The notes under the pieces: model-generated
The model's database searches: none
Told to the model about the DNA's origin: nothing
What the model saw: only the letters and a program-made list of their open reading frames with translations
From: an uncultured Anaerotignum sp.
GTDB taxonomy: Bacteria; Bacillota; Clostridia; Lachnospirales; Anaerotignaceae
Length of the DNA stretch: 64,000 nucleotides
NCBI GenBank assembly: GCA_910578425.1
Contig: CAJTQX010000006.1
Location: 16,616-80,615 of the forward strand
Reading direction: 5' to 3'
Part shown: piece by piece, positions 18,001 to 25,934 of the stretch
Position numbering within the stretch: the stretch's first letter is position 1
How the letters are laid out: every line of letters starts with the position of its first letter
Made by a program: the position numbers and the translations under genes

Positions 18001-18447
18001 GCTTTCCCCTGCTTTTGCGGCAGCCCTGGGAATTTCGTTTTCGTCAAAGCCGCGCTCCTCATACGCATCGCCGTAGCAGTAATCAATCCATTGTATAAAC
18101 TCGAACAGCCCGCGAAGGGACAACAGCGCGTCCGCAGGGGAAACACTGCGCTCGGTATGTACGGCAAGATTACCCAGCTTTACAATAAAGGGCAGCTTGC
18201 CCCATGTCTGGTTATCCAGCGCGAAACGGAAAGTCGGTTCATGCAGAAGGGACTGGAGGTTGTTCCGGTATGGCATTTCCATGGAGGAATCCGCGGCATA
18301 GACCCATTTCACCGCCAGTTCCAGGGCCTTGCGGCAGGCAACGGCGCACATCGCAGGAGAGGCCGGAAACAGCCGCTCCGCTTCTATGGCGGAGGGGGCA
18401 AAAAGGGCGTAGTTCTGCTGAGGTTTCAAAAAATCAAAGTTCGCCAT
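15097..18447 (-). CDS. hsdR: Type I restriction enzyme, R subunit
   Basis: 1116 residues. A DUF4145-like N-terminal region is followed by a nuclease domain (GRADYVLFGRDGLPLAVIEAKR; the D...EAK residues are the PD-(D/E)XK site). The SF2 translocase follows: MATGTGKTRTASS (Walker A), IIVDESHRS (Walker B), GLTATP, then helicase C with MLGRGTRLAP. It cuts DNA after ATP-driven translocation, in complex with HsdM and HsdS. I start at MANFDFLKPQ (18447), which has AAGGAG upstream; the frame to 18495 has none. It is last in the operon hsdM-hsdS-unknown-hsdR, 13 bases after the unknown gene. No frameshift is seen. Confidence 0.92.
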   Translation of the reverse strand: MANFDFLKPQQNYALFAPSAIEAERLFPASPAMCAVACRKALELAVKWVYAADSSMEMPYRNNLQSLLHEPTFRFALDNQTWGKLPFIVKLGNLAVHTERSVSPADALLSLRGLFEFIQWIDYCYGDAYEERGFDENEIPRAAAKAGESILRAKDAEIEALRKKIEEMSAAFTQAKEEHQQTRSFAPADCSEFETRRRFIDVDLKLLGWKFDGADADVQVEYEVEGMAGVPGQKGRADYVLFGRDGLPLAVIEAKRAGKDPNSGRTQAALYADCLERKFGRRPMMFTSNGFETYFWDDLSGPQRKVSGPFSKDDLQKLMNRREGRKDLLALPISDKITDRYYQKAAIRAVCGKIMEGFRRHLLVMATGTGKTRTASSLTDVLSRGGHITNVLFLADRTALVKQAKDDFKNYLPDMSLCNLCTNKDDRAARIVFSTYPTMLNAIDDTRTGEGRQMFTPAHFDLIIVDESHRSIFKKYRAIFEYFDAILVGLTATPKTDVDRNTYDFFEMENGIPTYAYDYETAVEVDKVLVPYYNYEVKTKFLEEGIVYDELSEEDKRRYEEDFAEDDSMPEVIPSAALNRFVFNTDTVDTVLQDLMERGIKVAGGDRIGKTIIFTQNKDHAELIVQRFNALYPMYKGGFAQRITREDTYAQTIIEKFKMPEQEPHIAVSVDMMDTGIDVPECVNLVFFKKVCSKTKFWQMLGRGTRLAPNLSCTDQIDGEYTGKKRFLIFDYCGNFEFFREKPNGYESREVKTLSENIFGKQVRLAAALQESAFAEERFQSFRETLLDTCHEQIKALNPERIAVKLRLQYVEKYKERSAFAVLSEGDKGELIHEIAPLVTLADTDEAAKRFDNLIYGMMLARLEAAPSFQRMKNQLCDTAAMLEKKAAIPQVKAKLPLIREINTDAFWDANDILLFENARKELRELIKFLVEEGAKKPPVYTSLTDPVIEMQEGEGLGPAYDFEDYRKKVNRYVEENGNTLAIHKLTHNIPLAIGDYEELERIFTSELGSREDYQREFGEKPFGLLIREVAKLDHDAAMQAFSAFINDASLNEAQIAFVLKIINHVEKNGYMKDVEELQKPPFDRPVNFIRLFDQKTRAKLLQTIDSIRENAVKIV

Positions 18448-18460
18448 AACATCACACTCC

Positions 18461-19102
18461 TTATTTGCTAAAAGAATATTTTTGTAGTTTTTCATATGCA
18501 GTTGTTCTTGATAAATTTTCTAGGTTCGATAAGCTTTTTATTAGGACTTCATGCGGTAGATGCGGTGTAAATACAATATCTAATGAGTCATAAATTTGAC
18601 AGAATAACGCTCCTTTTTCTTGCATCATTTCGCCAATCAAATCTTCTTTTGTTTTATTAGGAAATGCATTTATTTTCTCATTTACGTAAGTACCCATTAT
18701 ATGACTTTTTACTAAAGACCTATCGTCCCATGCCTTGTGTATCATGCTAAGAATATCTTTACATGCCATTTCAATTTGTTCTGAAACATCAAAAAAATTT
18801 TGCACATTTCTATATTCGGCTGAAGATAAATCTCTCGCAAACAGATGCTTATATCTTTCCCACATATTTTCTTTAATAATTGTCTTAGAATGATACACTT
18901 TAATATTATCTAATTGAGGCTCCTCTTTTAGTTTGTTCACTATATTTTCTATTGAATCTACTTGCCAAAGAATTAATGTTGCTGCAGAACGCTTTGTATC
19001 TCTTTTTTGCCATAAATATACGATAATAGCTCCTGCTGTGGCTAAAAGCATTAAAAATTCTGCTCCATTTTCCATTATAAAATTACAAATTGTTTTTATC
19101 AT
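18461..19102 (-). CDS. Unknown membrane-anchored protein inside the hsd operon
   Basis: 213 residues with one N-terminal membrane segment (AEFLMLLATAGAIIVYLW) and a long soluble, helical, charged tail; I do not recognise a family. It has a strong ribosome site (AAGGAGG) and is spaced 13-14 bases from hsdS and hsdR, so it is co-transcribed. Its base composition is clearly more AT-rich than hsdR and hsdM, similar to the variable parts of hsdS, which suggests a separate origin. Extra genes in type I operons are often additional defence or anti-restriction functions; that role is only an inference here. Confidence 0.75.
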   Translation of the reverse strand: MIKTICNFIMENGAEFLMLLATAGAIIVYLWQKRDTKRSAATLILWQVDSIENIVNKLKEEPQLDNIKVYHSKTIIKENMWERYKHLFARDLSSAEYRNVQNFFDVSEQIEMACKDILSMIHKAWDDRSLVKSHIMGTYVNEKINAFPNKTKEDLIGEMMQEKGALFCQIYDSLDIVFTPHLPHEVLIKSLSNLENLSRTTAYEKLQKYSFSK

Positions 19103-19116
19103 GGGGTAGTACCTCC

Positions 19117-20235
19117 TTATCCGAAATATTCCTGCATCAACGATTTCTTTAATACTTCCAGTGTATCAAGGCTTTGCTGGATTGGCAATTTTAATTTGTC
19201 GATTTCTATCGAAAAATTGGCAAATTGTTTTTGCAGTTCCATTGGCGGAACTATTATTGGACAATTTAACAAATCGTCTTTGCGAAGATTTGTTTGGCTA
19301 TCTCCATCATCAAATGAAAGTAAGTATTCATGCCTATTTAATAAATGAAAAAAGAAAGTTGAATCCAAAGAATAATCTCTAAAGCAACATATCCGTTGAT
19401 TTAGTGAATATGTATTATTTTTTCCAATGCTAATACATTTTGCTAATGCCCGCCCATTGGGTACATCGCTCATTACCATGCAAATATCACCAATTTGCAA
19501 CGGAAATAAGCAAGCATCTGTTTTCCTATATATAGTCCCATCCGACGCTATATATTTTGATGTAACAAGTATAAATTTGCCATCAAATGCTATATCTTTC
19601 TCATGCGCCTTGCCATTATAAAAATTTGCGGCTATTCTTAACGGCATTGTCGGCCAATTCATATTATTTAACCATCTATCCCCAAACATCTCCACAAACC
19701 GCGCTTTCACCATCAAATTCAGCCGCTCCAACTGTTTGCGCCGCAGGGCAATCAATTCACAGACCTTGTCCAGCACCGCTGCAATTTTCCGCTGTTCTTC
19801 CAATACAGGAAGGAAAATCTCTATATCCTCTACTATGCTTTTTGAAATTTCCTTGAATGTTGCACCTCTTCCTAAAGAATTAAGATATTCTTTCTGCTTT
19901 TTCAAAAACCAAAACAAGTAGCGATTATAAATTCTTTCCGAACAAATCAAATTCTTAAAACCTTGATTGCAATACATTTCTACACCAGAAATCGCAACTT
20001 TTCCAATCGGTGCTCTTGATGATAATATTACCGTCCCTGGCGGAAATGGTTTTAAGCCGCTTTCTATCACTGCTTTTTCTGTTATTTTTCTTTGGCTCTC
20101 ATAGATTATATCTACATCATCATTTAATTCAGCAGGGGTAATCCAATCAATATTGCCATTCCAGTATTCAGGATTTGCACTTTTGGGAGTTGTCCCAGAT
20201 ACAACAGTGCAAACCTCTCCCAGCTTCACCCTCAC
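19117..20235 (-). CDS. hsdS: Type I restriction enzyme, S (specificity) subunit
   Basis: 372 residues with two target-recognition domains, each beginning in the usual way (GEVCTVVSGTTPKSANPEYW; the second near MPLRIAANFYNGKAHEKD). Each ends in a conserved helix (VLEEQRKIAAVLDKVCELI and PPMELQKQFANFS). It sets the bipartite DNA target of the complex. It starts with GTG at 20235, overlapping the hsdM stop by four bases (GTGA). Both recognition domains are AT-rich compared with the flanking subunits, as expected for exchanged specificity modules. No inverted second hsdS or recombinase lies next to it, so phase switching is not evident. Confidence 0.92.
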   Translation of the reverse strand: MRVKLGEVCTVVSGTTPKSANPEYWNGNIDWITPAELNDDVDIIYESQRKITEKAVIESGLKPFPPGTVILSSRAPIGKVAISGVEMYCNQGFKNLICSERIYNRYLFWFLKKQKEYLNSLGRGATFKEISKSIVEDIEIFLPVLEEQRKIAAVLDKVCELIALRRKQLERLNLMVKARFVEMFGDRWLNNMNWPTMPLRIAANFYNGKAHEKDIAFDGKFILVTSKYIASDGTIYRKTDACLFPLQIGDICMVMSDVPNGRALAKCISIGKNNTYSLNQRICCFRDYSLDSTFFFHLLNRHEYLLSFDDGDSQTNLRKDDLLNCPIIVPPMELQKQFANFSIEIDKLKLPIQQSLDTLEVLKKSLMQEYFG

Positions 20236-21764
20236 AACATCCCCTCCAATTCTGCCAGCCCTTTCGTGATCTCCATTTCCAGCTCATGCAGCTCCGTCAA
20301 TATTTCCAGCGTAGAAGGGTATTCCTCCGGCACATACTCCACCTTTTTATACTTATTCACCGTCAGGTCGTAGCCGTTCGCCGCGATCTCCTCCTTCGGC
20401 ACAAGGAAGGACTGTTCTGTGCGTTCCCTGCCTTCCTCCTGCTCCATAGCATGAAAACGCGCGATAATATCGGGAATATCGCTCTCCCCTGTTTCCGTCC
20501 GTTTGTCATCCAGCGTAAAGCCGTCCGCCTGCATATCGTAAAACCAGACCTTATCCGTACCGCCCGCGCCCGTCTTTGTGAACACCAGCACCGCCGTAGA
20601 AATCCCCGCGTATGGCTTAAATACACCCGAAGGCATGGAAATCACAGCCCTAAGCTGGTGGTTCTCCACAAGTTCTCGGCGGATTGCCTGATGCGCTTTG
20701 CTGCTGCCAAACAGCACGCCATCCGGCACAATGCAGGCGCACCGTCCGCCTTTTTCCAGCATCCGCAGGAAAAGCGCGAGGAACAGCAGTTCCGTCTTTT
20801 TCGTATTTGTAATGGCCTTCAAGTCATCGTTAATGCTTTCTGCGTCCACCGTCCCCTTGAAAGGCGGATTCGCAAGGCAGACCGAATATTTCCCGCTAAT
20901 CTGATTCTGTTTGGAAACGCTGTCTTTATAATCAATCTCCGGTCTCTCAATCGAATGGAGCATCAGGTTCATGGCGGAAATCCGCAGCATCGTGCGGTCT
21001 GTATCAAAGCCCGTAAACATCTCCCCCGCGAAATGCTCCCACTGCTCCGCCGTCATTTCGTTCTCATACTGTCGGCGGATATATTCCGCAGAAGAAACCA
21101 AAAAGCCCGCCGTACCACAGGCAGGGTCGCAGATGGTATCCTCCGGCGTGGGTGCAAGCAGCTCCACCATCATCTCCCTGATATGCTTTGGCGTGCGGAA
21201 CTGCCCGTTTTGTCCGGCAGTTGACAGTTTTCCAAGCATATACTCGTATAAATCCCCCTGCATATCCAGCCCCGCAATATCATGCGTATACAAATCTTCC
21301 AGTCCCGTAATGATTTTCTGCAAAACCTGCGCTGTAGGAATCAAAAAAGAAGCGTCCTCCATGTAGCGCGCAAAAGCGGTATTTTCTTCGCCTTCCCGCC
21401 CTGGCTCATCCGGTATCTCTATCATCTCTCCCTTTTCGTCAAAATCCGGCAGCCTGCCGTATTTCATTCCTTTCACAGCCGGAAACACCCGTTTGTCTAT
21501 GATATTGAAAATTTCCCTTGCATCTCTGTTTTTGAATTTGCTCCAACGGATGGACTGCCCTGCGGCAGATTCCGGGAATATCCGTTTCCCCATCGTGCCG
21601 CCCATGTTCGCAAATTCCTCGTTTTCCAGTTCCTTTTCATCCAAAGAACGAATGAACATCAAATATGTCAACTGCTCGATTACCGTCAGCGGGTTTGTAA
21701 TGCCGCCCGCCCAGATATCCGTCCATATTTTGTCAATCTTGCTCTTGATAACTCCCGTAATCAC
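20232..21764 (-). CDS. hsdM: Type I restriction-modification, M (methyltransferase) subunit
   Basis: 510 residues. The N-terminal helical HsdM domain (IWAGGITNPLTVIEQLTYLM) is followed by the N6-adenine methyltransferase domain with DPACGTAGFL (SAM-binding motif I) and NPPF (catalytic motif IV). It methylates adenine at the site chosen by HsdS. The start is GTG at 21764, seven bases after GGGAGG; the open frame goes on to 21881 but lacks a start with a ribosome site. First gene of the hsd operon. Between 21765 and 22110 I see no gene. Confidence 0.92.
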   Translation of the reverse strand: MITGVIKSKIDKIWTDIWAGGITNPLTVIEQLTYLMFIRSLDEKELENEEFANMGGTMGKRIFPESAAGQSIRWSKFKNRDAREIFNIIDKRVFPAVKGMKYGRLPDFDEKGEMIEIPDEPGREGEENTAFARYMEDASFLIPTAQVLQKIITGLEDLYTHDIAGLDMQGDLYEYMLGKLSTAGQNGQFRTPKHIREMMVELLAPTPEDTICDPACGTAGFLVSSAEYIRRQYENEMTAEQWEHFAGEMFTGFDTDRTMLRISAMNLMLHSIERPEIDYKDSVSKQNQISGKYSVCLANPPFKGTVDAESINDDLKAITNTKKTELLFLALFLRMLEKGGRCACIVPDGVLFGSSKAHQAIRRELVENHQLRAVISMPSGVFKPYAGISTAVLVFTKTGAGGTDKVWFYDMQADGFTLDDKRTETGESDIPDIIARFHAMEQEEGRERTEQSFLVPKEEIAANGYDLTVNKYKKVEYVPEEYPSTLEILTELHELEMEITKGLAELEGML

Positions 21765-22110
21765 CTGTTTTCCTCCCTCTGCTTTCGCCCTTCCTGTCCG
21801 GTGCTGGCGTTTCTGTCTGAAATTATACCATACTTTCCAGCAACATACAATTTTCCGCAAAAATAAACAACCGCCCCACAATCTGACAATGTCGTCAACT
21901 AAAGAACATCTGGTACAGAAAAGCCAAATGGCAAAAGGAAATCAGGTTCTTCTTTATAAATGATTGCATCGCAAACAGGACTGTTAATTTTAAACAGTCC
22001 TCAATGCCCCTGAGTATCGTTTTTAAATACAGTTTTTTATCCGGCCTAATCTATAACTGTGGTTGGATTGGTAATCATGCTTGTGTGCAAAATACAAGAG
22101 CAATACGGAA

Positions 22111-22338
22111 AGCTGTACGGCTTATTTTATCCACGAGGAGGTGTTGAAGCAAATCGTATGGAGCAGGATATTTGACGTGACCGGCCTTTTCTTTGATGAC
22201 ATCATGGCTTTCCATGAAATGATGTATCAGCAACGTTCTGCCGAAACGGAAAAGGTGGACGGGAAACGGGTACAGAAAGTGGATATTGTTTTCAACTTTG
22301 CAGGGGAAATCAATTTTCTTATTGCCTCCACCGTAAAC
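22111..22338 (+). pseudogene. Large serine recombinase, C-terminal remnant
   Basis: The stretch reads CTAYFIHEEVLKQIVW and then RSAETEKVDGKRVQKVDIVF, NFAGEINF. These are the post-zinc-ribbon helix and the final beta segment of Tn-type serine recombinases, joined with the coiled coil missing. No catalytic domain is left. It marks the decayed right side of the accessory island and is unrelated in sequence to the intact recombinase at 6126-8279. Confidence 0.5.
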
Positions 22339-22442
22339 ATTGCTATTAAGGCTCATATGATTTCTGCGCTTTTGAACACCGATGCATTACGCTCCATTCT
22401 TCGTTTTTTATGAAACGGGCGTGAGTCCATTGCTTCCTGCTC

Positions 22443-22471
22443 TTGACACCCATTCCCCAGCATGTTACTAT
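22443..22471 (+). promoter_or_regulatory. Promoter of the XRE gene
   Basis: TTGACA (22443-22448), 17-base spacer, TACTAT (22466-22471). Transcription would start just upstream of the TTG start at 22494. Confidence 0.6.
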
Positions 22472-22493
22472 CTTTTACAGGAAGGTGAATATT

Positions 22494-22823
22494 TTGGAAA
22501 CCCACAAGAGGATACGGTATCTCCGCGAAAAAATCTTATATTTAAGCCCAGAGGAATTTTCTGAAAAAATAAAAATGAACGGTTCCTTCCTCAGCGAGCT
22601 TGAAACGGGAAAAACAGAACTGACTGAACCCATTCTGTCTGATATTTGCCGTATTTTTCACATAAACTCTGAATGGATTATATCCGGCACACTGCCGATT
22701 TTCGCAGAAAGCACTGTCCCTCTTGACGCTGAAATCGAAAAACTCTACTTTGCCTTGACAGAAGAGGACAAAAAAGAGCTGCATCATTTTATCCAATGCC
22801 TGTTAAAAAGGCAAAATCTCTAG
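22494..22823 (+). CDS. XRE-family HTH regulator
   Basis: 109 residues. The N-terminal helix-turn-helix (THKRIRYLREKILYLSPEEF, then GSFLSELETGKTELT and CRIFHINSEWIISG) is typical of phage- or island-type repressors. The C-terminus is a short helix pair for dimerisation. I choose TTG at 22494 because GGAAGG precedes it by six bases and a promoter (22443-22471) occupies the upstream part of the longer frame. It sits alone at the right border of the accessory island; a target is not evident. Confidence 0.75.
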   Translation: METHKRIRYLREKILYLSPEEFSEKIKMNGSFLSELETGKTELTEPILSDICRIFHINSEWIISGTLPIFAESTVPLDAEIEKLYFALTEEDKKELHHFIQCLLKRQNL

Positions 22824-22920
22824 CCCCCTGCATTTCAGGCTTTTTCATCTTGCCGCGTTTTTCTGAAAACAATATCCAAATATCACCATTCCGCTGCTTA
22901 TCCCATCTTTTTATGGAATA

Positions 22921-22948
22921 AAGCCCGCCTCCATCCGGAAACGGGCTT
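22921..22948 (-). terminator. Terminator of the EamA gene
   Basis: Stem AAGCCCG (22921-22927) with CGGGCTT (22942-22948), just after the stop at 22960 on the minus strand. The T-run is weak on that side; the plus side has TTTTTT downstream and may serve the XRE gene. Confidence 0.55.
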
Positions 22949-22959
22949 CATCAGATTTT

Positions 22960-23832
22960 TTATCCTTTTTTTTCAAACCGGAACTGCGCCAGCAGCACTG
23001 CGGCAAATACCACTGCAAAGCCTGCCGCCATTCGGAGCGTAACCGTTTCGCCATAAAGCAGCACTGAAAACAACACGCCGAATACCGATTCCAGACTGAG
23101 CAGTATCGTCCCGACTGTTGGGTTCGTATATTTCAGCCCGATACTTTGCAGGCTCAGGCAGAGAGCTGTGGAGAACAATGCCAGATACAACACGTTCCCC
23201 GCCGCGCCAATAGAAATATGTTCCGGCATGCCGCCAAAAATAAGTATGCCAATCCAGCCGCAGAGTGCTGCCACGCAGATTTGGAGCATCGTCAGCAGCA
23301 TCGGGTCGCGCCCCTCGCAGAATACGGAAATCGAAACAATGTTCGCCGCAAAAACAACGCTGCAAACCAGCGTGACGCCATCCCCGAGCGTTACCCCGCC
23401 ATCTCCGTTCAGGGAGATCAGCCCGATACCGGCAAGGCAGAGAACCGCTGAAAGCAGATGGTTTGCCCGTGGCTTTTCCCCTCTTATCAGCCAGTACAGG
23501 AACGGGACAATGACGCAGTATGCCGCCGTAAGGAACGCGCTCTTGCCGGGGCTTGTGCCAAAGGTCATTGCTGCCGTCTGGAGCCACGTCCCCAGCGACA
23601 TTGTAATTCCCGTTGCCAGCCCGCCCAGCAGGTATCCTCTGTCAATCCTGTGCCATTTTTTTATCGTCGCCAGAGCCGTAATCACACCCGCAACAGAAAA
23701 GCGCGATGCAACGATAAAAGACGCGCTCAACTCGTCCGCCGCAAATTTCTGGAATACAAATGCGCTCCCCCAGATTGCCGCCGTCAAAAGCAGCGCAAGC
23801 GTTGCCCCTGCATTTCTTCTTTCGTCTGTCAT
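22960..23832 (-). CDS. EamA/DMT-family transporter
   Basis: 290 residues with ten predicted membrane segments in two EamA repeats (LLLTAAIWGSAFVFQK; SLESVFGVLFSVLLYGE). Exporter of unknown metabolite. The ATG at 23832 has AGAGG upstream; a longer frame starts at 23853 inside the ribF stop region. Its start lies 18 bases after the ribF stop, so it is probably the last gene of the rimP-to-ribF operon, or was attached to it. Confidence 0.85.
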   Translation of the reverse strand: MTDERRNAGATLALLLTAAIWGSAFVFQKFAADELSASFIVASRFSVAGVITALATIKKWHRIDRGYLLGGLATGITMSLGTWLQTAAMTFGTSPGKSAFLTAAYCVIVPFLYWLIRGEKPRANHLLSAVLCLAGIGLISLNGDGGVTLGDGVTLVCSVVFAANIVSISVFCEGRDPMLLTMLQICVAALCGWIGILIFGGMPEHISIGAAGNVLYLALFSTALCLSLQSIGLKYTNPTVGTILLSLESVFGVLFSVLLYGETVTLRMAAGFAVVFAAVLLAQFRFEKKG

Positions 23833-23849
23833 ATGTGTTCCTCTTTCGT

Positions 23850-24803
23850 TCACTCGCTGTCGCTTTTCCAGTGTGCATATTCCTCAGAAGCAAAATATTC
23901 CCGCGCCTGTTCCGCATTTATGGCAATCTGCTGCTGCAGCTCCTCCACGCCGGAAAATTTCTGCTCACTCCGCAGGAATTTATAGAAAAACGTCTGCAAC
24001 GTTTCTCCGTAAATCGTTTTTTCAAAATCAAACAGATACGTTTCCACGATTTTTTTCGTCCCGTTCACTGTCGGGTTTTTGCCAATGTTCGTCACGCCGT
24101 AATAGTATTTTCCTTCGTACAGCGTCTTTGTAGCATAAACACCGTTCGGCGGGAACAGCTTCAAAGGGTGCGCAATGATATTCACCGTAGGAAACCCAAT
24201 GGTGCGCCCCAGCTTTTTGCCCTCCGCAACCGTCCCCAGTATGAAATACGGCACTGTCAGCATTTTGTTTGCGTCCTCCAGATCCTTTTCAATCAGACAG
24301 CGGCGGATGCGGGAGGAGCTTACACGTTCCTCCTCATACAGTACGGAAGGTACGGCAATCACTTTTACGCCGCGCTCCTCGCCCAGCCTTTGCAGCATTT
24401 CATAGCCGCCGGACGCGCCCTTGCCGAAGCGGTAGTTCTCCCCTACAATCAGCACGCGGCACCGCAGCTTGCCAAAAATCAGCTTAATGGCGAAATCTTC
24501 CGCGCTCATAGAGGCAAATTCCTCATCAAAGGGATATTCGATATAGGTGTCAATGCCCATCTGTTCGATGGTATACTGTTTTTCCGAAGGTGCCATAATG
24601 AGGGCAAAGTCCTCTTTTTTCTTAAACACCAGCATCGGGTGGGGCGAAAAAGAGAACACAACGCTTTTCAGGCCTTCTTCTTCGGCAAACTGTTTTGTCA
24701 GCTTGATCAGCGAACGGTGCCCCAAATGCAGCCCGTCAAAATTTCCCAGCGTAACCGCTGTCGGGCGTTCCTGTTCAATATGCGTATCTGTAATATGTTC
24801 CAT
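23850..24803 (-). CDS. ribF: Bifunctional riboflavin kinase/FAD synthetase
   Basis: 317 residues. The N-terminal FAD synthetase half has the nucleotidyltransferase motif TLGNFDGLHLGHRSL and SSSRIRRCL; the C-terminal riboflavin kinase half has GRTIGFPTVNI and GVTNIGKNPTV. It makes FMN and then FAD from riboflavin and ATP in the cytoplasm. Usual length for the family. It follows truB closely, as in many Firmicutes where ribF is the last gene of the infB operon. Confidence 0.95.
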   Translation of the reverse strand: MEHITDTHIEQERPTAVTLGNFDGLHLGHRSLIKLTKQFAEEEGLKSVVFSFSPHPMLVFKKKEDFALIMAPSEKQYTIEQMGIDTYIEYPFDEEFASMSAEDFAIKLIFGKLRCRVLIVGENYRFGKGASGGYEMLQRLGEERGVKVIAVPSVLYEEERVSSSRIRRCLIEKDLEDANKMLTVPYFILGTVAEGKKLGRTIGFPTVNIIAHPLKLFPPNGVYATKTLYEGKYYYGVTNIGKNPTVNGTKKIVETYLFDFEKTIYGETLQTFFYKFLRSEQKFSGVEELQQQIAINAEQAREYFASEEYAHWKSDSE

Positions 24804-24821
24804 AGCCTTATTCCTACTCCT

Positions 24822-25727
24822 TCAAATCAACATTTTCAGTGGTTTGATGTATAAGCCTGCTGCATCGCTCCGCACCGTATAAAGCCCTGTGAGGTTTCCC
24901 GCGCTGTCGTAAACCGTTGCGGTTTCCCCTTCGGCAAAAGCCCTGTCCTGCTCTGCAAAGCTGTGCTCCGGGAGGCGTGCGCCGTTCAGCAGCAGCTTTG
25001 TGAAACGCTCGGCGATACGAATTTTGGGAAACTCACGCAGAGCCTGCTCCATAGAAAGCAGATGTTTTTCCTCCTGCCCCTGTTCCGCCCATTCTTTCAA
25101 CTGGGAAAGCCTGACAGCGTTTTCGACAGCAAACGCTCCCGCAGCCGTACGCAGAAGCTCCGCCATATGCCCGCCGCAGCCGAGGGCTTTCCCGATATCG
25201 GCACAAAGCGTGCGGATATACGTCCCCTTGGAGCAGTCCACATCCAGCTCCACAGCATCCGGCGGCAGAAACCGGCGTACCCTGATATCATAAATCTCAA
25301 TCGTTCTCGCTTTCCGCTCGATTTCCCTGCCTTCCCGCGCCAGCTCATAGAGCTTTTTTCCGTTCATCTTTATTGCAGAATACATCGGTGGTATCTGCTC
25401 CTGTTTCCCGATAAACGAAAGTGCGACGCGCCGGATTTTTTCCTCATCAAACTCCACAGGGCGGATTTCCAGAATTTCCCCGGAAGCGTCCTCCGTTGTC
25501 GTGGTAATGCCCAGCCGGAGCGTTGCGCAGTAGCTTTTGCGCCCGTCCATAATGATATCGGAGAGTTTGGTTGCCCTGCCGACACAGATGGGCAGTACGC
25601 CCTCCGCATTTGGGTCGAGCGTGCCTGTATGGCCTACTTTTTTCATATGGATGGTTTTACGAACCACCGCCACAACATCATGGGACGTAAAGCCTTTTTC
25701 CTTGTAAATATTGAAAATGCCGTCCAA
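24822..25727 (-). CDS. truB: tRNA pseudouridine(55) synthase
   Basis: 301 residues. The active-site motif GHTGTLDPNAEGVLP contains the catalytic Asp; KGTYIRTLCADIG and the C-terminal PUA-like region follow. It converts U55 of tRNAs to pseudouridine. The start is probably TTG at 25727 (L-D-G-I-F-N-I-Y-K), six bases after GGAAGG; the family normally begins right at this point, and the longer frame upstream is intergenic repeat. The unusual start codon may lower expression. Confidence 0.93.
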   Translation of the reverse strand: MDGIFNIYKEKGFTSHDVVAVVRKTIHMKKVGHTGTLDPNAEGVLPICVGRATKLSDIIMDGRKSYCATLRLGITTTTEDASGEILEIRPVEFDEEKIRRVALSFIGKQEQIPPMYSAIKMNGKKLYELAREGREIERKARTIEIYDIRVRRFLPPDAVELDVDCSKGTYIRTLCADIGKALGCGGHMAELLRTAAGAFAVENAVRLSQLKEWAEQGQEEKHLLSMEQALREFPKIRIAERFTKLLLNGARLPEHSFAEQDRAFAEGETATVYDSAGNLTGLYTVRSDAAGLYIKPLKMLI

Positions 25728-25744
25728 AACGCACCTTCCTTTTT

Positions 25745-25925
25745 TCAAACCCTGGGGACTCTGTCCCACACCCTGCAAGGGCTTTCAGCCCTTGGCCCGA
25801 CTGTCATGACATTTCATGCAATGGAATCTCATACATTAACTTTTCACACCCGGAAAACGTAGTTTTCCGCATTAAAGTTTGGGGTCAAGCCCTTTTCAAA
25901 GGGCTTGCGGGGTGAGGGGCAGAGC
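25745..25925. repeat. Multi-hairpin intergenic repeat between nrnA and truB
   Basis: About 180 bases made of four small perfect palindromes: CAAGGGCT-ttc-AGCCCTTG, GGAAAAC-gta-GTTTTCC, AAGCCCTTT-tc-AAAGGGCTT and GAGGGGC-aga-GCCCCTC. The ends (CTGGGGACTCTGTCCC and GGGGCAGAGCCCC) are of a type I remember from intergenic repeats of many Clostridia. It interrupts the otherwise compact operon and may act as mRNA processing or attenuation site. Confidence 0.6.
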
Positions 25926-25934
25926 CCCTCGTTC

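Noticed and set aside
20232..20235. Possible frameshift between hsdM and hsdS
   Set aside because: It is a normal four-base GTGA overlap; both proteins are complete.
8426..22400. 5' half of spoVT at the island's right side
   Set aside because: Searched by eye on both strands for the AbrB-domain start (for example VIPKEIRR) and did not find it.
22443..22493. Upstream extension of the XRE gene
   Set aside because: The proposed TTG start is the -35 box TTGACA; a ribosome site fits the TTG at 22494 instead.
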